64,000 nt of DNA from Chryseobacterium sp. StRB126 (GCF_000829375.1 NZ_AP014624.1:2790001-2854000), one strand, 5' to 3'; shown: positions 34,281 to 44,536, counted from the stretch's first letter. Translations and numbers: made by a program. The notes: generated by a model not told the origin, from the sequence alone.

Positions 34281-35374
34281 AAATTGCTTTTGACGCAAAA
34301 CGTTTTTTCCATAACACATCCGGGCTGGGCAATTATTCAAGAGATCTGGTAAGAATTCTTTCTCAATATGAACCGGACAATGAATATCTGCTGCTCAACA
34401 AAAACAAATCTGAGCGCGGAAAAGATATACTTGACCGTCCCAATGTAAAGTTTGTGGAAACTTCAAAAGGAAGTCTTTCACGTCAGCTTAAAATGGGAAA
34501 AGATGCTCAAAAACAGGGGGCTGATATCTTCCATGGCTTATCTGGTGAACTGCCTTTGAAATGGGATCAGAAACCCATTAAAAAGATTGTAACCATCCAC
34601 GATCTGATCTTCGTAAGATATCCACAGTATTATTCTTTTTTTGATCGTAAAATACATCTTTGGAAGTTTAAAAAAGCCGCTAAAATGGCTGATAAAATCA
34701 TTGCGATTTCAGAACAGACCAAAAGCGACATCATAGAGTTTCTAAAAGTTCCTGAAAGCAAAATTGAAGTCATTTATCAGGGCTGTCATCATGCGTTTAA
34801 AGAACAGCAGTCTCCGGAACAGATCCAGGCTGCCAAAGATAAATTCAAACTTCCCGAAAGGTTTATTCTGAATGTAGGAACCATCGAAGACCGTAAGAAC
34901 CTTCTGAATCTGATAAAAGCTGTCAAAGATACCGGAATTCCGTTGGTAGTGATAGGAAGAAAGACCAAATACTATCAGAAAATAGAAAGTTTCCTGAAGA
35001 AAAACAAGATGGAAAAACAAGTGCTGTTTCTGGAAGGAGTTTCTATGGATGAATTGGCAGTAATCTATAAACTGGCCGATATTTTTGTGTATCCAAGCTT
35101 CTTTGAAGGCTTTGGAATCCCTGTTATAGAAGCGCTTTTCTCGAAAACGGTAGTGGTAACAAGCAACACGAGTTGTCTGCCGGAAGCAGGTGGAAAAGAT
35201 TCAGTATACATTGATCCGAATAATGATCTTGATATCAGAGCCAAGATAAAATTTTTATGGGACAATGAATCCGAAAGAAAACGCCGTGAGGAAAAGGGTT
35301 TCGAGTTTGTTCAGAAGTTTAATGACGAACCCATTGCCAAGAATCTGATGAATCTTTATCAAAAAATTATCTGA
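34277..35374 (+). CDS. GT4 family glycosyltransferase
   Basis: A 365-residue GT-B enzyme with the N-terminal GT4-like domain (FDAKRFFHNTSGLGNYSRDL) and C-terminal Glycos_transf_1 domain (FILNVGTIEDRKNLLNLIKAV). The nucleotide-sugar signature is FVYPSFFEGFGIPVIEAL, containing the retaining E-x7-E motif. The N-terminal glycine-rich loop is typical of mannosyltransferases. It overlaps the deacetylase by 4 bases (ATGA), so the cluster is translationally coupled. It is the last gene before the his promoter. Confidence 0.88.
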   Translation: MKIAFDAKRFFHNTSGLGNYSRDLVRILSQYEPDNEYLLLNKNKSERGKDILDRPNVKFVETSKGSLSRQLKMGKDAQKQGADIFHGLSGELPLKWDQKPIKKIVTIHDLIFVRYPQYYSFFDRKIHLWKFKKAAKMADKIIAISEQTKSDIIEFLKVPESKIEVIYQGCHHAFKEQQSPEQIQAAKDKFKLPERFILNVGTIEDRKNLLNLIKAVKDTGIPLVVIGRKTKYYQKIESFLKKNKMEKQVLFLEGVSMDELAVIYKLADIFVYPSFFEGFGIPVIEALFSKTVVVTSNTSCLPEAGGKDSVYIDPNNDLDIRAKIKFLWDNESERKRREEKGFEFVQKFNDEPIAKNLMNLYQKII

Positions 35375-35380
35375 AAAAAC

Positions 35381-35410
35381 TTTGCATTTTAAAAATAAAT
35401 CCTACATTTG
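35381..35410 (+). promoter_or_regulatory. Histidine operon promoter
   Basis: TTTG (35381-35384), 18 bases, then TACATTTG (35403-35410) match the Bacteroidota consensus exactly and with the same spacing as the promoter at 15371. The leader peptide ATG lies 17 bases downstream of the -7 box, so the leader has a very short 5' UTR. Confidence 0.8.
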
Positions 35411-35427
35411 CATCATAATTCAATACA

Positions 35428-35478
35428 ATGAAACCAATATTTTTAGCATTACATCATTATTATCATCATCTCTGTTAG
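35428..35478 (+). CDS. hisL: Histidine operon leader peptide
   Basis: A 16-residue reading frame, MKPIFLALHHYYHHLC, with four histidine codons in a His-His-Tyr-Tyr-His-His cluster, stop TAG. It lies between the his promoter and a strong terminator, 146 bases upstream of hisG. Stalling at the His codons when charged tRNA-His is scarce is the known mechanism of his attenuation in enterobacteria. The layout here is the same in form, though no clear antiterminator pairing was worked out. It is far too short for ORF callers. Confidence 0.8.
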   Translation: MKPIFLALHHYYHHLC

Positions 35479-35523
35479 GCGGAATTGATTGATATTATGT
35501 TTATGCTAAGATCAAAAATAATT

Positions 35524-35556
35524 AAAAACCGTCTGAGTAAATAGACGGTTTTTTTG
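35524..35556 (+). terminator. Attenuator terminator upstream of hisG
   Basis: Stem AAACCGTCT and AGACGGTTT (35526-35534 and 35543-35551) followed by a T-run. It sits between the leader peptide and hisG, so it must be bypassed to express the operon. This fits a leader-controlled attenuator. Confidence 0.8.
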
Positions 35557-35623
35557 TTTCCTGAATTCTCTTCAGAAATTTCAACAGATCAGTTTTTATT
35601 TACTCAGATTCAAAAAAGACGAA

Positions 35624-36481
35624 ATGAGTAAATTAAAAATTGCGATTCAAAAAAGTGGCCGGCTGTACGAAGAATCCCTGCAGCTTCTCAAAGACTGCGG
35701 AATCTTTGTCAACAACGGAAAAGATCAGCTTAAAGTTTCGGTAGATAACTTCCCGATGGAAATTATGTATCTGCGAAATTCAGACATTCCTCAATACCTT
35801 GAAGATGGAGTGGTGGATATTGCTATCGTGGGCGAAAATCTTTTAATTGAAAAACAAAAAAAGATTCAGATTGTTGAGAAACTGGGCTTTTCAAAATGCC
35901 GCGTATCCATCGCTGTTCCAAAAGAAATTGAAACCGATGATCTGTCTTACTTTCAAGGCAGAAAAATTGCCACTTCTTACCCCAATACCCTTAAAAATTT
36001 TTTAGAAAATAAAGGTATCACTTCAGATATTCACGTTATTTCCGGCTCCGTAGAAATTGCTCCCAATATCGGTCTGGCAGACGGAATCTGTGATATTGTA
36101 AGTTCCGGAAGTACCTTATTCAAAAATGGATTGAGAGAAACCGTGACTTTATTGAAATCAGAAGCCGTTCTGGCTCAGACTCCCCAATTATCACCTGAAA
36201 AAGCAGCCATTCTTGGTAAGTTTCTTTTCAGAATCCAAGCTGTTTTAAAAGCAAAAAACTCAAAATACATCCTGATGAATGTTCCCAATGATAAGATTCA
36301 AAAAGTGGCAGATGTCCTTCCCGTACTGAAGAGCCCTACAGTAATTCCATTGGCAGAAGAAGGCTGGAGCAGCATTCATTCTGTAATTGATGAAGAAAGA
36401 TTCTGGGAAGTGATTGATGAACTGAAGGAAAACGGAGCCCAGGATATACTCATTATTCCGATTGATAAAATGGTAATCTAA
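35624..36481 (+). CDS. hisG: ATP phosphoribosyltransferase, long form
   Basis: A 285-residue enzyme of the first step of histidine synthesis, joining ATP and PRPP to phosphoribosyl-ATP. The length and C-terminal region (about 215-285, with NVPNDKIQKVADVLPVLKSPTVIPL) show the long HisG_L form with its own regulatory ACT-like domain. No HisZ is needed. The phosphate-binding loop (VSSGSTLFKNGLRE) is clear. It is the first structural gene of the operon, downstream of the attenuator. Confidence 0.95.
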   Translation: MSKLKIAIQKSGRLYEESLQLLKDCGIFVNNGKDQLKVSVDNFPMEIMYLRNSDIPQYLEDGVVDIAIVGENLLIEKQKKIQIVEKLGFSKCRVSIAVPKEIETDDLSYFQGRKIATSYPNTLKNFLENKGITSDIHVISGSVEIAPNIGLADGICDIVSSGSTLFKNGLRETVTLLKSEAVLAQTPQLSPEKAAILGKFLFRIQAVLKAKNSKYILMNVPNDKIQKVADVLPVLKSPTVIPLAEEGWSSIHSVIDEERFWEVIDELKENGAQDILIIPIDKMVI

Positions 36482-36624
36482 AACATTGAAATAATGAACT
36501 GTTAAGAAAAGAAAACTAAAGTAAAATTAAGATAAGTTAAGTTTAAAAATACTGAACAAAATAATTCAATCTTAATGGTTCAAGAAATTAATAATTCTAT
36601 TCACACTAAGAAAAAATAATACAG

Positions 36625-37902
36625 ATGAAAATATATCGATATCCAACAAAAGACACATGGACAGAGCTGGTGCAACGCCCTGTTTTTGAACGGGAAGAAA
36701 TCTCCGGACTGATTGTCGAAATATTTGCAGAAGTGGAATGCAATGGCGATAAAGCCTTAATAGGATTCAATAAAAAATTTGATAAAGCAGAAACCAAGAG
36801 TATTGCTGTTACTGAAGAAGAAATTAATAATGCAGAAAATGAGCTTGGCAATGATTTAAAGCAAGCCATTCAACAGGCGAAAGATAATATTTTTAAATTT
36901 CACGCTTCTCAAGATGCTGAAATTCAGAAAATTGAAACAATAAAAGGAGTTGTTTGCTGGAGAGAAAACAGAGCGATAGAAAAGGTGGGAATTTATATTC
37001 CGGGAGGCACAGCGCCTTTATTTTCAACAGTACTCATGCTTGCTGTACCTGCTAATATTGCAGGATGTGGGGAAATTATCCTTTGTACGCCACCAGACAA
37101 AAATGGAGCTGTTAATCCGGCGATTTTATATACAGCCAAGCTTTGTGGAGTTTCAAAAATCTTTAAAACGGGAGGTGCCCAAGCAATTGCAGCAATGACT
37201 CTAGGAACAGAGAGTATTCCCCAGGTATATAAAATTTTCGGTCCGGGAAATCAGTTTGTAGTTGCGGCTAAAGAATATGCTCAACGTTATGGAGTGGCTA
37301 TTGATATGCCGGCGGGTCCAAGCGAAGTTCTCGTGATTGCTGATGAACAAGCGATTCCTGAATTCTGTGCTGCAGACTTGCTTTCACAGGCAGAACACGG
37401 TAGTGACAGTCAGGTGATTTTTCTTACGACGGATCTTAAAGTTTTTAATGAAACAATAAGTGCTGTGGAACAACAAATCAAAGACTTACCAAGAAATGAA
37501 ATGGCCGGAAAATCTCTTGAAAATAGCTGCTTTATTTTATTGAACAGTCTTGAAGAAGCCGTTGAGTTCAGCAATTTATATGCTCCGGAACATCTTATTC
37601 TGGCGATGGATGAATTTGAAAAATATATTCCGATGATTCAGAATGCAGGTTCGGTATTCCTTGGAAATTACTCCTGCGAAAGTGCCGGTGATTATGCCAG
37701 CGGAACCAATCACACCCTTCCTACCAATGCGTATGCGAAGAATTACAGCGGTGTGTCTCTGGATAGTTTTGTAAAGAAAATCACCTTCCAGCATTTATCG
37801 AAAAAAGGTCTTCAGAGTTTAGGAAAAACAATAAAAGTAATGGCAGAGGCAGAAGGACTTCTGGCTCACAAAAATGCAGTATCAATAAGATTAAAACGAT
37901 AA
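36625..37902 (+). CDS. hisD: Histidinol dehydrogenase
   Basis: A 425-residue zinc enzyme that oxidises histidinol to histidine in two NAD-dependent steps. Family strings are present: the GPGNQFVVAAK loop, DMPAGPSEVLVIAD, the zinc-site region LLSQAEHGSDSQ and SGTNHTLPT. Length is usual. The 143 bases before it are the only sizeable gap in the operon; they contain no terminator. The hisC gene starts after a 1-base gap. Confidence 0.95.
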   Translation: MKIYRYPTKDTWTELVQRPVFEREEISGLIVEIFAEVECNGDKALIGFNKKFDKAETKSIAVTEEEINNAENELGNDLKQAIQQAKDNIFKFHASQDAEIQKIETIKGVVCWRENRAIEKVGIYIPGGTAPLFSTVLMLAVPANIAGCGEIILCTPPDKNGAVNPAILYTAKLCGVSKIFKTGGAQAIAAMTLGTESIPQVYKIFGPGNQFVVAAKEYAQRYGVAIDMPAGPSEVLVIADEQAIPEFCAADLLSQAEHGSDSQVIFLTTDLKVFNETISAVEQQIKDLPRNEMAGKSLENSCFILLNSLEEAVEFSNLYAPEHLILAMDEFEKYIPMIQNAGSVFLGNYSCESAGDYASGTNHTLPTNAYAKNYSGVSLDSFVKKITFQHLSKKGLQSLGKTIKVMAEAEGLLAHKNAVSIRLKR

Positions 37903-37903
37903 T

Positions 37904-38929
37904 ATGAACACAATCAGTATCAATACATTAGTAAGAGAAAATATTTTAAAATTAAAACCTTATATAAGTTTCAGAGATCATAATGAATTTAATGAGCCAG
38001 CCTATTTAGATGCCAATGAAAGCCCTTTTGGAGAATGGAACCGCTATCCGGATTCTACTCAGAAAAAACTTAAAAACAGCTTGGCTGAGCTTAGAAATCT
38101 TTCCTCTGGACAAATAGCTGTAGGAAACGGAAGTGACGAACTGATCGATTTAATCATTAAAATCTTCTGCGAGCCTAAAAAAGATGCTATCCTGATGATG
38201 AATCCTTCTTTCGCCATGTATGGTTTTTATGCCACCATCAACGAAAACAGGGTTTTGCAACTGGATCTGGATGAGAACTTTGAGATTGTAAAAGAAGACT
38301 TTTTAAATATGGTTAAAGAAGAATCTATAAAAGTTTTCTTTCTGTGTTCTCCTAACAATCCAACCGGAAACAGTACAGAAGATATCGAATTCTACCTTCA
38401 GAATTTTAACGGAATTGTAGTGGTAGACGAGGCTTATATTGAATTCTCGGGAAAAAAATCAAGCCTGGAACTGTTGGCTCAATATCCTAATCTGATTGTT
38501 CTTCAGACCTTTTCAAAAGCTTGGGGAATTGCAGGTGCCAGAGTAGGTGTTGCGTACGCTTCTGAAGAGATTATCCAGTTAATCAATACTGTGAAAGCAC
38601 CTTACAATGTGAATGCATTAAGCCAGGAACTCATTTTGAAAGCGCTGGAAGATGAAAACAAGCTAAAGGATAATGTTCGTGATATCATTGCAGAACGCAC
38701 ATGGCTGCAGGATCAGTTTAAAGACATTAAATGTATTAGTAAAGTATTTCCAACGGATGCTAACTTCTTTTTAATCAAGCTAAACGATATTAACGAAGTA
38801 TATACACAAATGCTGGAGCAGGAAATATTGACAAGCAGAAGAGATCCGGCAATTCCGGGATGCATCAGGATTAATGTGGGGAATCGCCAGGAGAATGAAA
38901 AACTAATTAATCTTTTAAAAAATAGATAG
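37904..38929 (+). CDS. hisC: Histidinol-phosphate aminotransferase
   Basis: A 341-residue PLP enzyme (fold type I) that makes histidinol phosphate from imidazole acetol phosphate and glutamate. The PLP lysine lies in [16 protein letters not shown]. Other signatures are LDANESPFG near the N-terminus, SPNNPTGN and VVDEAYIEF. Length is normal. The hisB gene follows after 2 bases. Confidence 0.95.
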   Translation: MNTISINTLVRENILKLKPYISFRDHNEFNEPAYLDANESPFGEWNRYPDSTQKKLKNSLAELRNLSSGQIAVGNGSDELIDLIIKIFCEPKKDAILMMNPSFAMYGFYATINENRVLQLDLDENFEIVKEDFLNMVKEESIKVFFLCSPNNPTGNSTEDIEFYLQNFNGIVVVDEAYIEFSGKKSSLELLAQYPNLIVLQTFSKAWGIAGARVGVAYASEEIIQLINTVKAPYNVNALSQELILKALEDENKLKDNVRDIIAERTWLQDQFKDIKCISKVFPTDANFFLIKLNDINEVYTQMLEQEILTSRRDPAIPGCIRINVGNRQENEKLINLLKNR

Positions 38930-38931
38930 GG

Positions 38932-40026
38932 ATGAAAAAAGTATTGTTTATTGATCGGGATGGCACCCTGATTATCGAACCACCTACTGATTTTCAGGTG
39001 GACTCACTGGAAAAGCTGGAGTTTTATCCGGGAGTTTTCCAAAACCTTTCAAAAATTGCCAATGAACTGGATTATGAATTGGTAATGGTGACCAATCAGG
39101 ATGGGTTAGGAACAGACAGTTTCCCTTTTGAGGATTTTATTAAACCTCATGAAAAAATGCTCAAAGCTTTTGAAAGGGAAGGCATTATTTTCAGTGATAT
39201 TTTGATTGATAAAAGCTTTGAAAGTGAAAATATACCCACCCGGAAACCGGGCACAGGAATGCTGGCAAAATATATTTATGGTGACTACGATTTGAAAAAT
39301 TCCTATGTAATTGGTGATCGAAGTACGGATGTTCAACTTGCTAAAAACTTGGGATCTAAATCTATTTTTCTCAACCAAAACTTTAATGAAGAAGCGGAGC
39401 TGACAACAACACAATGGAATGAGATTTACCAGTTCCTAAAGACTGGAATGAGGAAGGCAAAAGTGCACAGAAAGACCAATGAAACGGAAATAGAAATTGA
39501 AGTCAACATCGATGGGAAAGGCCAGTCTGAAATATCAACAGGACTTCATTTCTTTGATCACATGTTGGATCAGATCGCCAGGCACGGAAATATGGATCTT
39601 ACCATCAAAGTGAAGGGAGATCTTCAGGTAGATGAACACCACACAGTGGAAGATACGGGAATTGTGTTAGGTGAAGCTATTTTAAAAGCATTAGGAAAGA
39701 AAAAAGGAATTGAAAGATATGGTTTTTTGCTTCCAATGGATGATTGTCTCTCACAAGTGGCTATTGATTTCGGCGGCAGACCTTGGTTGGTTTGGGATGC
39801 TGAATTCAAAAGAGAAAAAATAGGAGATGTTCCTACAGAAATGTTCTTTCACTTCTTTAAATCATTTACCGATTCTTCAAAAACGAATTTAAATATTAAA
39901 GCAGAGGGAGAGAATGAACACCACAAGATAGAATCCATCTTTAAAGCTTTTGCAAAAGCAGTGAAAATGGCGGTCAATCAATCGGATGCCAACTATAATT
40001 TACCTTCAACCAAAGGAAGTTTATAA
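38932..40026 (+). CDS. hisB: Bifunctional histidinol-phosphatase / imidazoleglycerol-phosphate dehydratase
   Basis: A 364-residue fusion. Residues 1-165 are a HAD-type histidinol phosphatase (FIDRDGTLI, then [10 protein letters not shown]). Residues 175-364 are the dehydratase, with its metal-binding motifs [22 protein letters not shown] and EHHKIES. It catalyses steps 6 and 8 of the pathway. The fusion, as in enterobacteria and many Bacteroidota, explains why no separate phosphatase gene is present. Confidence 0.95.
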   Translation: MKKVLFIDRDGTLIIEPPTDFQVDSLEKLEFYPGVFQNLSKIANELDYELVMVTNQDGLGTDSFPFEDFIKPHEKMLKAFEREGIIFSDILIDKSFESENIPTRKPGTGMLAKYIYGDYDLKNSYVIGDRSTDVQLAKNLGSKSIFLNQNFNEEAELTTTQWNEIYQFLKTGMRKAKVHRKTNETEIEIEVNIDGKGQSEISTGLHFFDHMLDQIARHGNMDLTIKVKGDLQVDEHHTVEDTGIVLGEAILKALGKKKGIERYGFLLPMDDCLSQVAIDFGGRPWLVWDAEFKREKIGDVPTEMFFHFFKSFTDSSKTNLNIKAEGENEHHKIESIFKAFAKAVKMAVNQSDANYNLPSTKGSL

Positions 40027-40027
40027 T

Positions 40028-40609
40028 ATGATTGCAATAATAAAATATAATGGAGGCAATGTGAGCTCCGTACAGAACGCTTTAAACAGGTTAAATATCA
40101 GCTCAATTATTACTGATGACCCTAAACTTATCCTGGAAGCAGATAAGGTTATTTTTCCCGGTGTGGGCGAAGCCTCCTCAACAATGAGACTCTTGAAGGA
40201 AAAAGGCTTGGATATCCTTATCCCAACGCTGAAACAGCCAGTTTTGGGCATATGTCTGGGTATGCAGCTGATGTGCAAAGGAAATGAAGAAGGAAATACA
40301 GAGGGTATGGGAATTTTCGATATCAATGTCAAAAGATTTCCGCCTTTGGAACTGGTTCCTCATATGGGATGGAATACAGTTTCAGAACAGGATTCTTCAT
40401 TGTTTTCCAGAATTAAACCAGAAAATGATGTCTATTTTGTTCACAGTTATTACTGTGAATTGTCAGAATATACCACTTCGGTTTGTGATTATATTCTTCC
40501 GTTCAGTGCCTCTCTGCAGAAAGAAAACTTTTATGCGGTTCAGTTTCACCCGGAAAAATCGGGAAATGTGGGCAGTAAAATATTAAACAATTTTATAAAC
40601 TTATCATGA
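40028..40609 (+). CDS. hisH: Imidazole glycerol phosphate synthase, glutaminase subunit
   Basis: A 193-residue class I glutamine amidotransferase that supplies ammonia to HisF. The nucleophile Cys is in GICLGMQLM, and the catalytic His and Glu are in QFHPEKSG. The frame is open from 39986, but ATG 40028, one base after the hisB stop, matches the family start ([11 protein letters not shown]). It overlaps hisA slightly at the 3' end (TGATG). Confidence 0.93.
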   Translation: MIAIIKYNGGNVSSVQNALNRLNISSIITDDPKLILEADKVIFPGVGEASSTMRLLKEKGLDILIPTLKQPVLGICLGMQLMCKGNEEGNTEGMGIFDINVKRFPPLELVPHMGWNTVSEQDSSLFSRIKPENDVYFVHSYYCELSEYTTSVCDYILPFSASLQKENFYAVQFHPEKSGNVGSKILNNFINLS

Positions 40610-41334
40610 TGAAAATTATTCCGGCTATTGATATTATTGATGGAAAATGTGTGCGTTTATCCAAAGGAGATTACAGTACCAAGAAAATTTACAATGAAAA
40701 TCCTGTAGAAGTGGCCAGAGAATTTGAAGATTTTGGTATCCGGTTTCTGCACCTGGTAGATCTGGATGGAGCAAAATCAAAGCATATCGTGAATCAGAAA
40801 GTATTGGAAGATATTGCGAAAGCAACTTCATTACATATCGATTTTGGGGGAGGGTTAAAAACTTCAGAGGATATTGAAACAGCCTTTAATTCCGGCGCCC
40901 AGCAGATTACGTTAGGAAGTATAGCAGTGCAGGACCCAAAATTCTGTCTTACTATCATTGAAAAATATGGTCCGGAAAAAATTATTCTGGGTGCAGATTG
41001 TGAGAACAGAAAGATTAAAACCTCCGGTTGGCAGGAAGAAAGCGATAAAGATACTATTGATTTTATTCTTGAATATCAGAAAAAGGGAATTCAAACCACG
41101 ATATGCACGGATATTTCAAAGGATGGAATGCTGGAAGGCCCTTCTACAGACCTCTATATCGAAATTTTATCTAAAACTTCATTATTGCAGCTGGTGGCCA
41201 GTGGTGGTATTTCAGGGATTAAAGATGTTTATAAAATGAAAGATATAGGATGCTCAGGAACAATTATAGGAAAGGCTATTTATGAAGGGAAAATAAGCCT
41301 GCAACAACTTCAAAATTTTATTGAAAATGCTTAA
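40609..41334 (+). CDS. hisA: Phosphoribosylformimino-AICAR-phosphate isomerase
   Basis: A 241-residue TIM-barrel that isomerises ProFAR to PRFAR. It opens [20 protein letters not shown], with the catalytic Asp in AIDI and the second in [14 protein letters not shown]. Two adjacent ATGs exist (40606 and 40609); the second gives the usual family start. Length is normal. It overlaps hisF by 8 bases. Confidence 0.93.
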   Translation: MKIIPAIDIIDGKCVRLSKGDYSTKKIYNENPVEVAREFEDFGIRFLHLVDLDGAKSKHIVNQKVLEDIAKATSLHIDFGGGLKTSEDIETAFNSGAQQITLGSIAVQDPKFCLTIIEKYGPEKIILGADCENRKIKTSGWQEESDKDTIDFILEYQKKGIQTTICTDISKDGMLEGPSTDLYIEILSKTSLLQLVASGGISGIKDVYKMKDIGCSGTIIGKAIYEGKISLQQLQNFIENA

Positions 41335-42079
41335 AAAAAGAATTATTCCATGTCTGGATATTAAGGATGGAAATACGGTAAAGGGAATCAATTTTGAGGA
41401 TCTGAAAAATGCTGGAGATCCTGTAGAATTAGCTAAAAAGTATGAATTGGAAGGTGCTGATGAGCTTGTTTTTCTTGATATTACGGCTACCATTGAAAAC
41501 AGGAAAACCTTTGTGGAGCTGGTAAGAAAAATAGCTCAAGAGTTGAGCATTCCATTTACTGTTGGCGGCGGCATTGCCTCAGTAGAAGATGTCAGAAAGC
41601 TTTTAGAAGCAGGGGCAGATAAGATCAGTATCAATTCTTCTGCGGTAAAAGACCCAAAGCTCATTTCTGAGCTAGCCGGTGAATTCGGAAGTCAGTGTAT
41701 TGTAGTTGCTATAGACACTAAAAAAGTTGGTTCAACCAATCTGGTTCATATTAAAGGCGGAAGAGAAGCCACAGAGCTTGAAACTATAGAATGGGCCAGA
41801 AGAGCAGAAGCTCTGGGTGCCGGTGAAATTCTTTTAACCTCTATGGATGGAGACGGAACCAAAAACGGGTTTGATCTTAGTATTACCAAACTGGTTTCAG
41901 AACGGGTAACAATCCCTGTGATTGCTTCCGGCGGTGCCGGATCTGCAGATGATTTTGTTAAAGTGTTCAATGAGACTAAGGCTATAGGAGCTTTGGCAGC
42001 CAGTATATTCCATTTTAACGAAATAGGAATTCAGGATTTAAAAAAACAGTTAAAAACTCAGAAAATAGAAGTACGATGA
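41327..42079 (+). CDS. hisF: Imidazole glycerol phosphate synthase, cyclase subunit
   Basis: A 250-residue TIM-barrel partner of HisH, making IGP and AICAR. It begins [20 protein letters not shown] and has [16 protein letters not shown], with the two catalytic aspartates at the expected places. A TTG at 41321 would add two residues; ATG 41327 is preferred. It overlaps hisIE by 4 bases (ATGA). Confidence 0.94.
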   Translation: MLKKRIIPCLDIKDGNTVKGINFEDLKNAGDPVELAKKYELEGADELVFLDITATIENRKTFVELVRKIAQELSIPFTVGGGIASVEDVRKLLEAGADKISINSSAVKDPKLISELAGEFGSQCIVVAIDTKKVGSTNLVHIKGGREATELETIEWARRAEALGAGEILLTSMDGDGTKNGFDLSITKLVSERVTIPVIASGGAGSADDFVKVFNETKAIGALAASIFHFNEIGIQDLKKQLKTQKIEVR

Positions 42080-42663
42080 AAATTAATTTTAGTAAAGATA
42101 ACGGGCTTGTTCCGGTAGTAATTCAGGATAACCGGACATTGCAGGTTCTGATGTTGGGTTATATGAATGAAGAAGCTTTTGAGAAAACACAAAAAGAAAA
42201 AATAGTAACATTCTTCAGCCGTTCCAAAAACAGACTCTGGACAAAAGGGGAAGAATCAGGTAATTTTTTAACCGTAAAAAGTATTGATATCGATTGTGAC
42301 CAAGATACGATACTGATTAAGGTTATTCCTACCCATGTAGTATGTCATACTGGAAGTTTCAGTTGTTTTGGAGAAAAGGATACCAAAGGATTTTTATATG
42401 AGCTGGAAGAAAAGATATCTCAAAGGATTGACTGTAAAGCAAATGGCTCTTATACCTATTCACTGTATCAGAGAGGGATAAATAAAATGGCTCAAAAAGT
42501 AGGAGAGGAAGCTGTAGAATTGGTTATTGAAGCCAAGGATAATAACGATTTACTCTTTAAAAATGAAGCTGCTGATCTCTTGTACCATTTACTGATCCTG
42601 TTAAAAGCAAAAGGATTTTCGCTGGAAGAAATTGAAGAAGTTCTTCGAAGCAGGAATCAATGA
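42076..42663 (+). CDS. hisIE: Bifunctional phosphoribosyl-AMP cyclohydrolase / phosphoribosyl-ATP pyrophosphatase
   Basis: A 195-residue fusion. The HisI domain (about 1-105) has [16 protein letters not shown], the metal-binding IDCDQD and CHTGSFSCF. The HisE domain (about 110-195) has [16 protein letters not shown] and [14 protein letters not shown]. It carries out steps 2 and 3 of histidine synthesis and is the last gene of the operon, ended by a strong terminator. Confidence 0.94.
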   Translation: MKINFSKDNGLVPVVIQDNRTLQVLMLGYMNEEAFEKTQKEKIVTFFSRSKNRLWTKGEESGNFLTVKSIDIDCDQDTILIKVIPTHVVCHTGSFSCFGEKDTKGFLYELEEKISQRIDCKANGSYTYSLYQRGINKMAQKVGEEAVELVIEAKDNNDLLFKNEAADLLYHLLILLKAKGFSLEEIEEVLRSRNQ

Positions 42664-42693
42664 AGCCTTTGAATTTTTTCAAAGGCTTTTTTT
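42663..42693 (+). terminator. Histidine operon terminator
   Basis: Perfect 11-base-pair stem AAGCCTTTGAA and TTCAAAGGCTT with a four-T loop and a T-run. It overlaps the hisIE stop region. Confidence 0.88.
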
Positions 42694-42710
42694 GTGGAGA
42701 AAATATAATA

Positions 42711-42725
42711 CGACAAGTTCTGTCG
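42711..42725. promoter_or_regulatory. AGTTC-centred inverted repeat upstream of the RHS locus
   Basis: CGACA-AGTTC-TGTCG, a perfect 5-base inverted repeat. The same form occurs at 15454-15470, ahead of the JAMM lipoprotein, and in similar form at 1-18, ahead of vgrG. Possible operator. Confidence 0.4.
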
Positions 42726-42825
42726 CAGTACAGTAGTAGATTTGTAGAATCAACGAAGGATCATAGAAGTACAATGAAATGTCCTTATACCTGGAAATAA
42801 TTTATATTAAATCACATTTACAAGA

Positions 42826-42854
42826 CTTGCGTGAACTAAAAAAAGTTAAATTTG
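42826..42854 (+). promoter_or_regulatory. Promoter of the T9SS/RHS locus
   Basis: CTTG (42826-42829), 17 bases, then TAAATTTG (42847-42854), close to the Bacteroidota consensus. The ATG is 47 bases downstream. Confidence 0.6.
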
Positions 42855-42898
42855 TAAAAATTTGAAAAGCTAATTACTCAACTTAAAATAACACGGGA

Positions 42899-44524
42899 AT
42901 GAAAAAGATTTATCTCAGTGCATGTACTGTATGCACCATTCTTGGGCTATCTGCCCAGGAAGTTCTCTGGCAGAAAGACATCAAATCCTCTACTCAGGAT
43001 TTTCTAAGCCAGGTAACCACTACCATCGATCAGCAGTATCTCATTACAGGAAGCTCTATTCAGTCAGGAAGCGGGAAGATGGTGGCAGGAAGCAGACAAA
43101 ATAACGGCTACGATTTCCATCTGGTAAAATTGAATCAGCAGGGAGAAGAAGCCTGGGAAAAGTATTTCTCAGGAAATAACCATGATTACTTATCCGCAAC
43201 GGTAACCACTCAGGATGGTGGATTTTTATTGGCCGGAACCTCTTACTCAGGAAAAGGACTGGATAAGAAAGACGATTCTAAAGGAGGATCAGATATCTGG
43301 CTGATCAGGATCAATGAATTTGGGGATGAATTATGGCAGAAAACGTTGGGGACCTCCTCTGATGAAGAAGCCAGAGCAGTCATTCAAAGTACAGACTTGG
43401 GCTTTTTTGTCGCCGGAAATGTACAAGGTTCTTCCCAAGGCTATGGATCTAAAGATGTCTGGATCACCAGACTGGATAAAGACGGAAAGGAAATTTCTCA
43501 ATTGATCTTAGGGGGAAAAGGGTTGGATGAAGTAGAGAAAATGATTCCAACAAAAGACGGTGGAGCCTTATTGGGAATTTACTCAAGGAGTTCCGAGGTC
43601 CGTGTTTCGGGATCCGGAGATAGCCCTCGTGGAACTGCATCATCTTCTGAACCTCGCACCTCGAATCCCGCATCCCGCACCGCAAAATCTACAGAAAACT
43701 TTGGCGAAGGTGACTACTGGATCATCAAACTGGATAAAACCGGAAAAGTAGAATGGGAGAAGAACTTTGGCGGGAAAGGAGATGACCATGTAAGAACACT
43801 GGCCTTAACTTCCAACGGTTATATCATCGGTGGCGAATCCAGATCCGAAAGATCAGGAAACAAAACGGTTGGCATTGAAGAAGGTACAGATTTATGGTTA
43901 GTTGCTTTAAACGAAAGAGGCGATGAGCAGTGGCAAAAGTCCTATAATTTCAAAAACCGTGATATTCTGATGGGAATGAGCGTTATTCATTCTTCAGATG
44001 ACAAATCTTCAAAAGGAATCTTATTAGGTGGTTACACTCAGGCCGAAGGAAGAATAGAGAAAGATGATGAGACTTTCTGGATGCTGTATCTGGATGGCAA
44101 CGGAAATGAACAGTGGCGAAAACATGTAGTAGGAGAATCCAGGCAAAAAGAAGAAAGGCTCTCAGATTTAAAACTAAACCGCGATGGTTCAATTATCCTT
44201 GCCGGAACCAGTGCAAAAGAGCTTGGAAAAGAGAACTGGAAGATTGTAAAATTAGGCGATAAACAAGTCAATGATCTGATTGAAAAATACGACATCAAGA
44301 TCTACCCAAATCCAGTATCGGATTATGCTTATGTGGAAATCGGCTTTGATTTCAAAGAAGCTGATATTATGCTGTATGATATGAGTGGAAGACAGCTTCA
44401 GAACTTCAAAACCAAGAACAGAGTGACTAAGATGAATACCCAGGCTTTGGTACAAGGCGCTTATCTGGTAACCATAAAAACAGACAATAACAAAACAGCG
44501 AATGCAAAGCTGATTAAGAAATAA
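42899..44524 (+). CDS. T9SS type A sorting domain protein, beta-propeller-like
   Basis: A 541-residue exported protein with a signal peptide ending LSAQ. The body is built of repeats with W-x-(K/T)-x-F-G-x-x-x-D (GDELWQKTLGTSSDEE, GKVEWEKNFGGKGDDH, GDEQWQKSYN), a beta-propeller-like pattern. The C-terminus (from about 465: IYPNPVSDYAYVEI to the end KLIKK) is a type A T9SS sorting domain, for secretion and attachment at the cell surface. A GC-rich piece (43590-43685) adds about 33 low-complexity residues in frame. It is the first gene of the RHS locus and co-directional with it; a second, truncated copy of its 3' end occurs at 48041-48169. Confidence 0.85.
   Translation: MKKIYLSACTVCTILGLSAQEVLWQKDIKSSTQDFLSQVTTTIDQQYLITGSSIQSGSGKMVAGSRQNNGYDFHLVKLNQQGEEAWEKYFSGNNHDYLSATVTTQDGGFLLAGTSYSGKGLDKKDDSKGGSDIWLIRINEFGDELWQKTLGTSSDEEARAVIQSTDLGFFVAGNVQGSSQGYGSKDVWITRLDKDGKEISQLILGGKGLDEVEKMIPTKDGGALLGIYSRSSEVRVSGSGDSPRGTASSSEPRTSNPASRTAKSTENFGEGDYWIIKLDKTGKVEWEKNFGGKGDDHVRTLALTSNGYIIGGESRSERSGNKTVGIEEGTDLWLVALNERGDEQWQKSYNFKNRDILMGMSVIHSSDDKSSKGILLGGYTQAEGRIEKDDETFWMLYLDGNGNEQWRKHVVGESRQKEERLSDLKLNRDGSIILAGTSAKELGKENWKIVKLGDKQVNDLIEKYDIKIYPNPVSDYAYVEIGFDFKEADIMLYDMSGRQLQNFKTKNRVTKMNTQALVQGAYLVTIKTDNNKTANAKLIKK
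43590..43685. repeat. GC-rich insertion within the T9SS gene
   Basis: A block far richer in GC than its surroundings, with repeats of CCTCG, CCCGCA and CACCTCGAATCC. Its two ends are loosely inverted copies of each other. It encodes a Ser/Arg/Pro-rich stretch between propeller-like repeats with no counterpart in the other repeats. It looks like a dispersed repeat that inserted in frame. Confidence 0.5.
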
Positions 44525-44536
44525 AAAACATTAATC

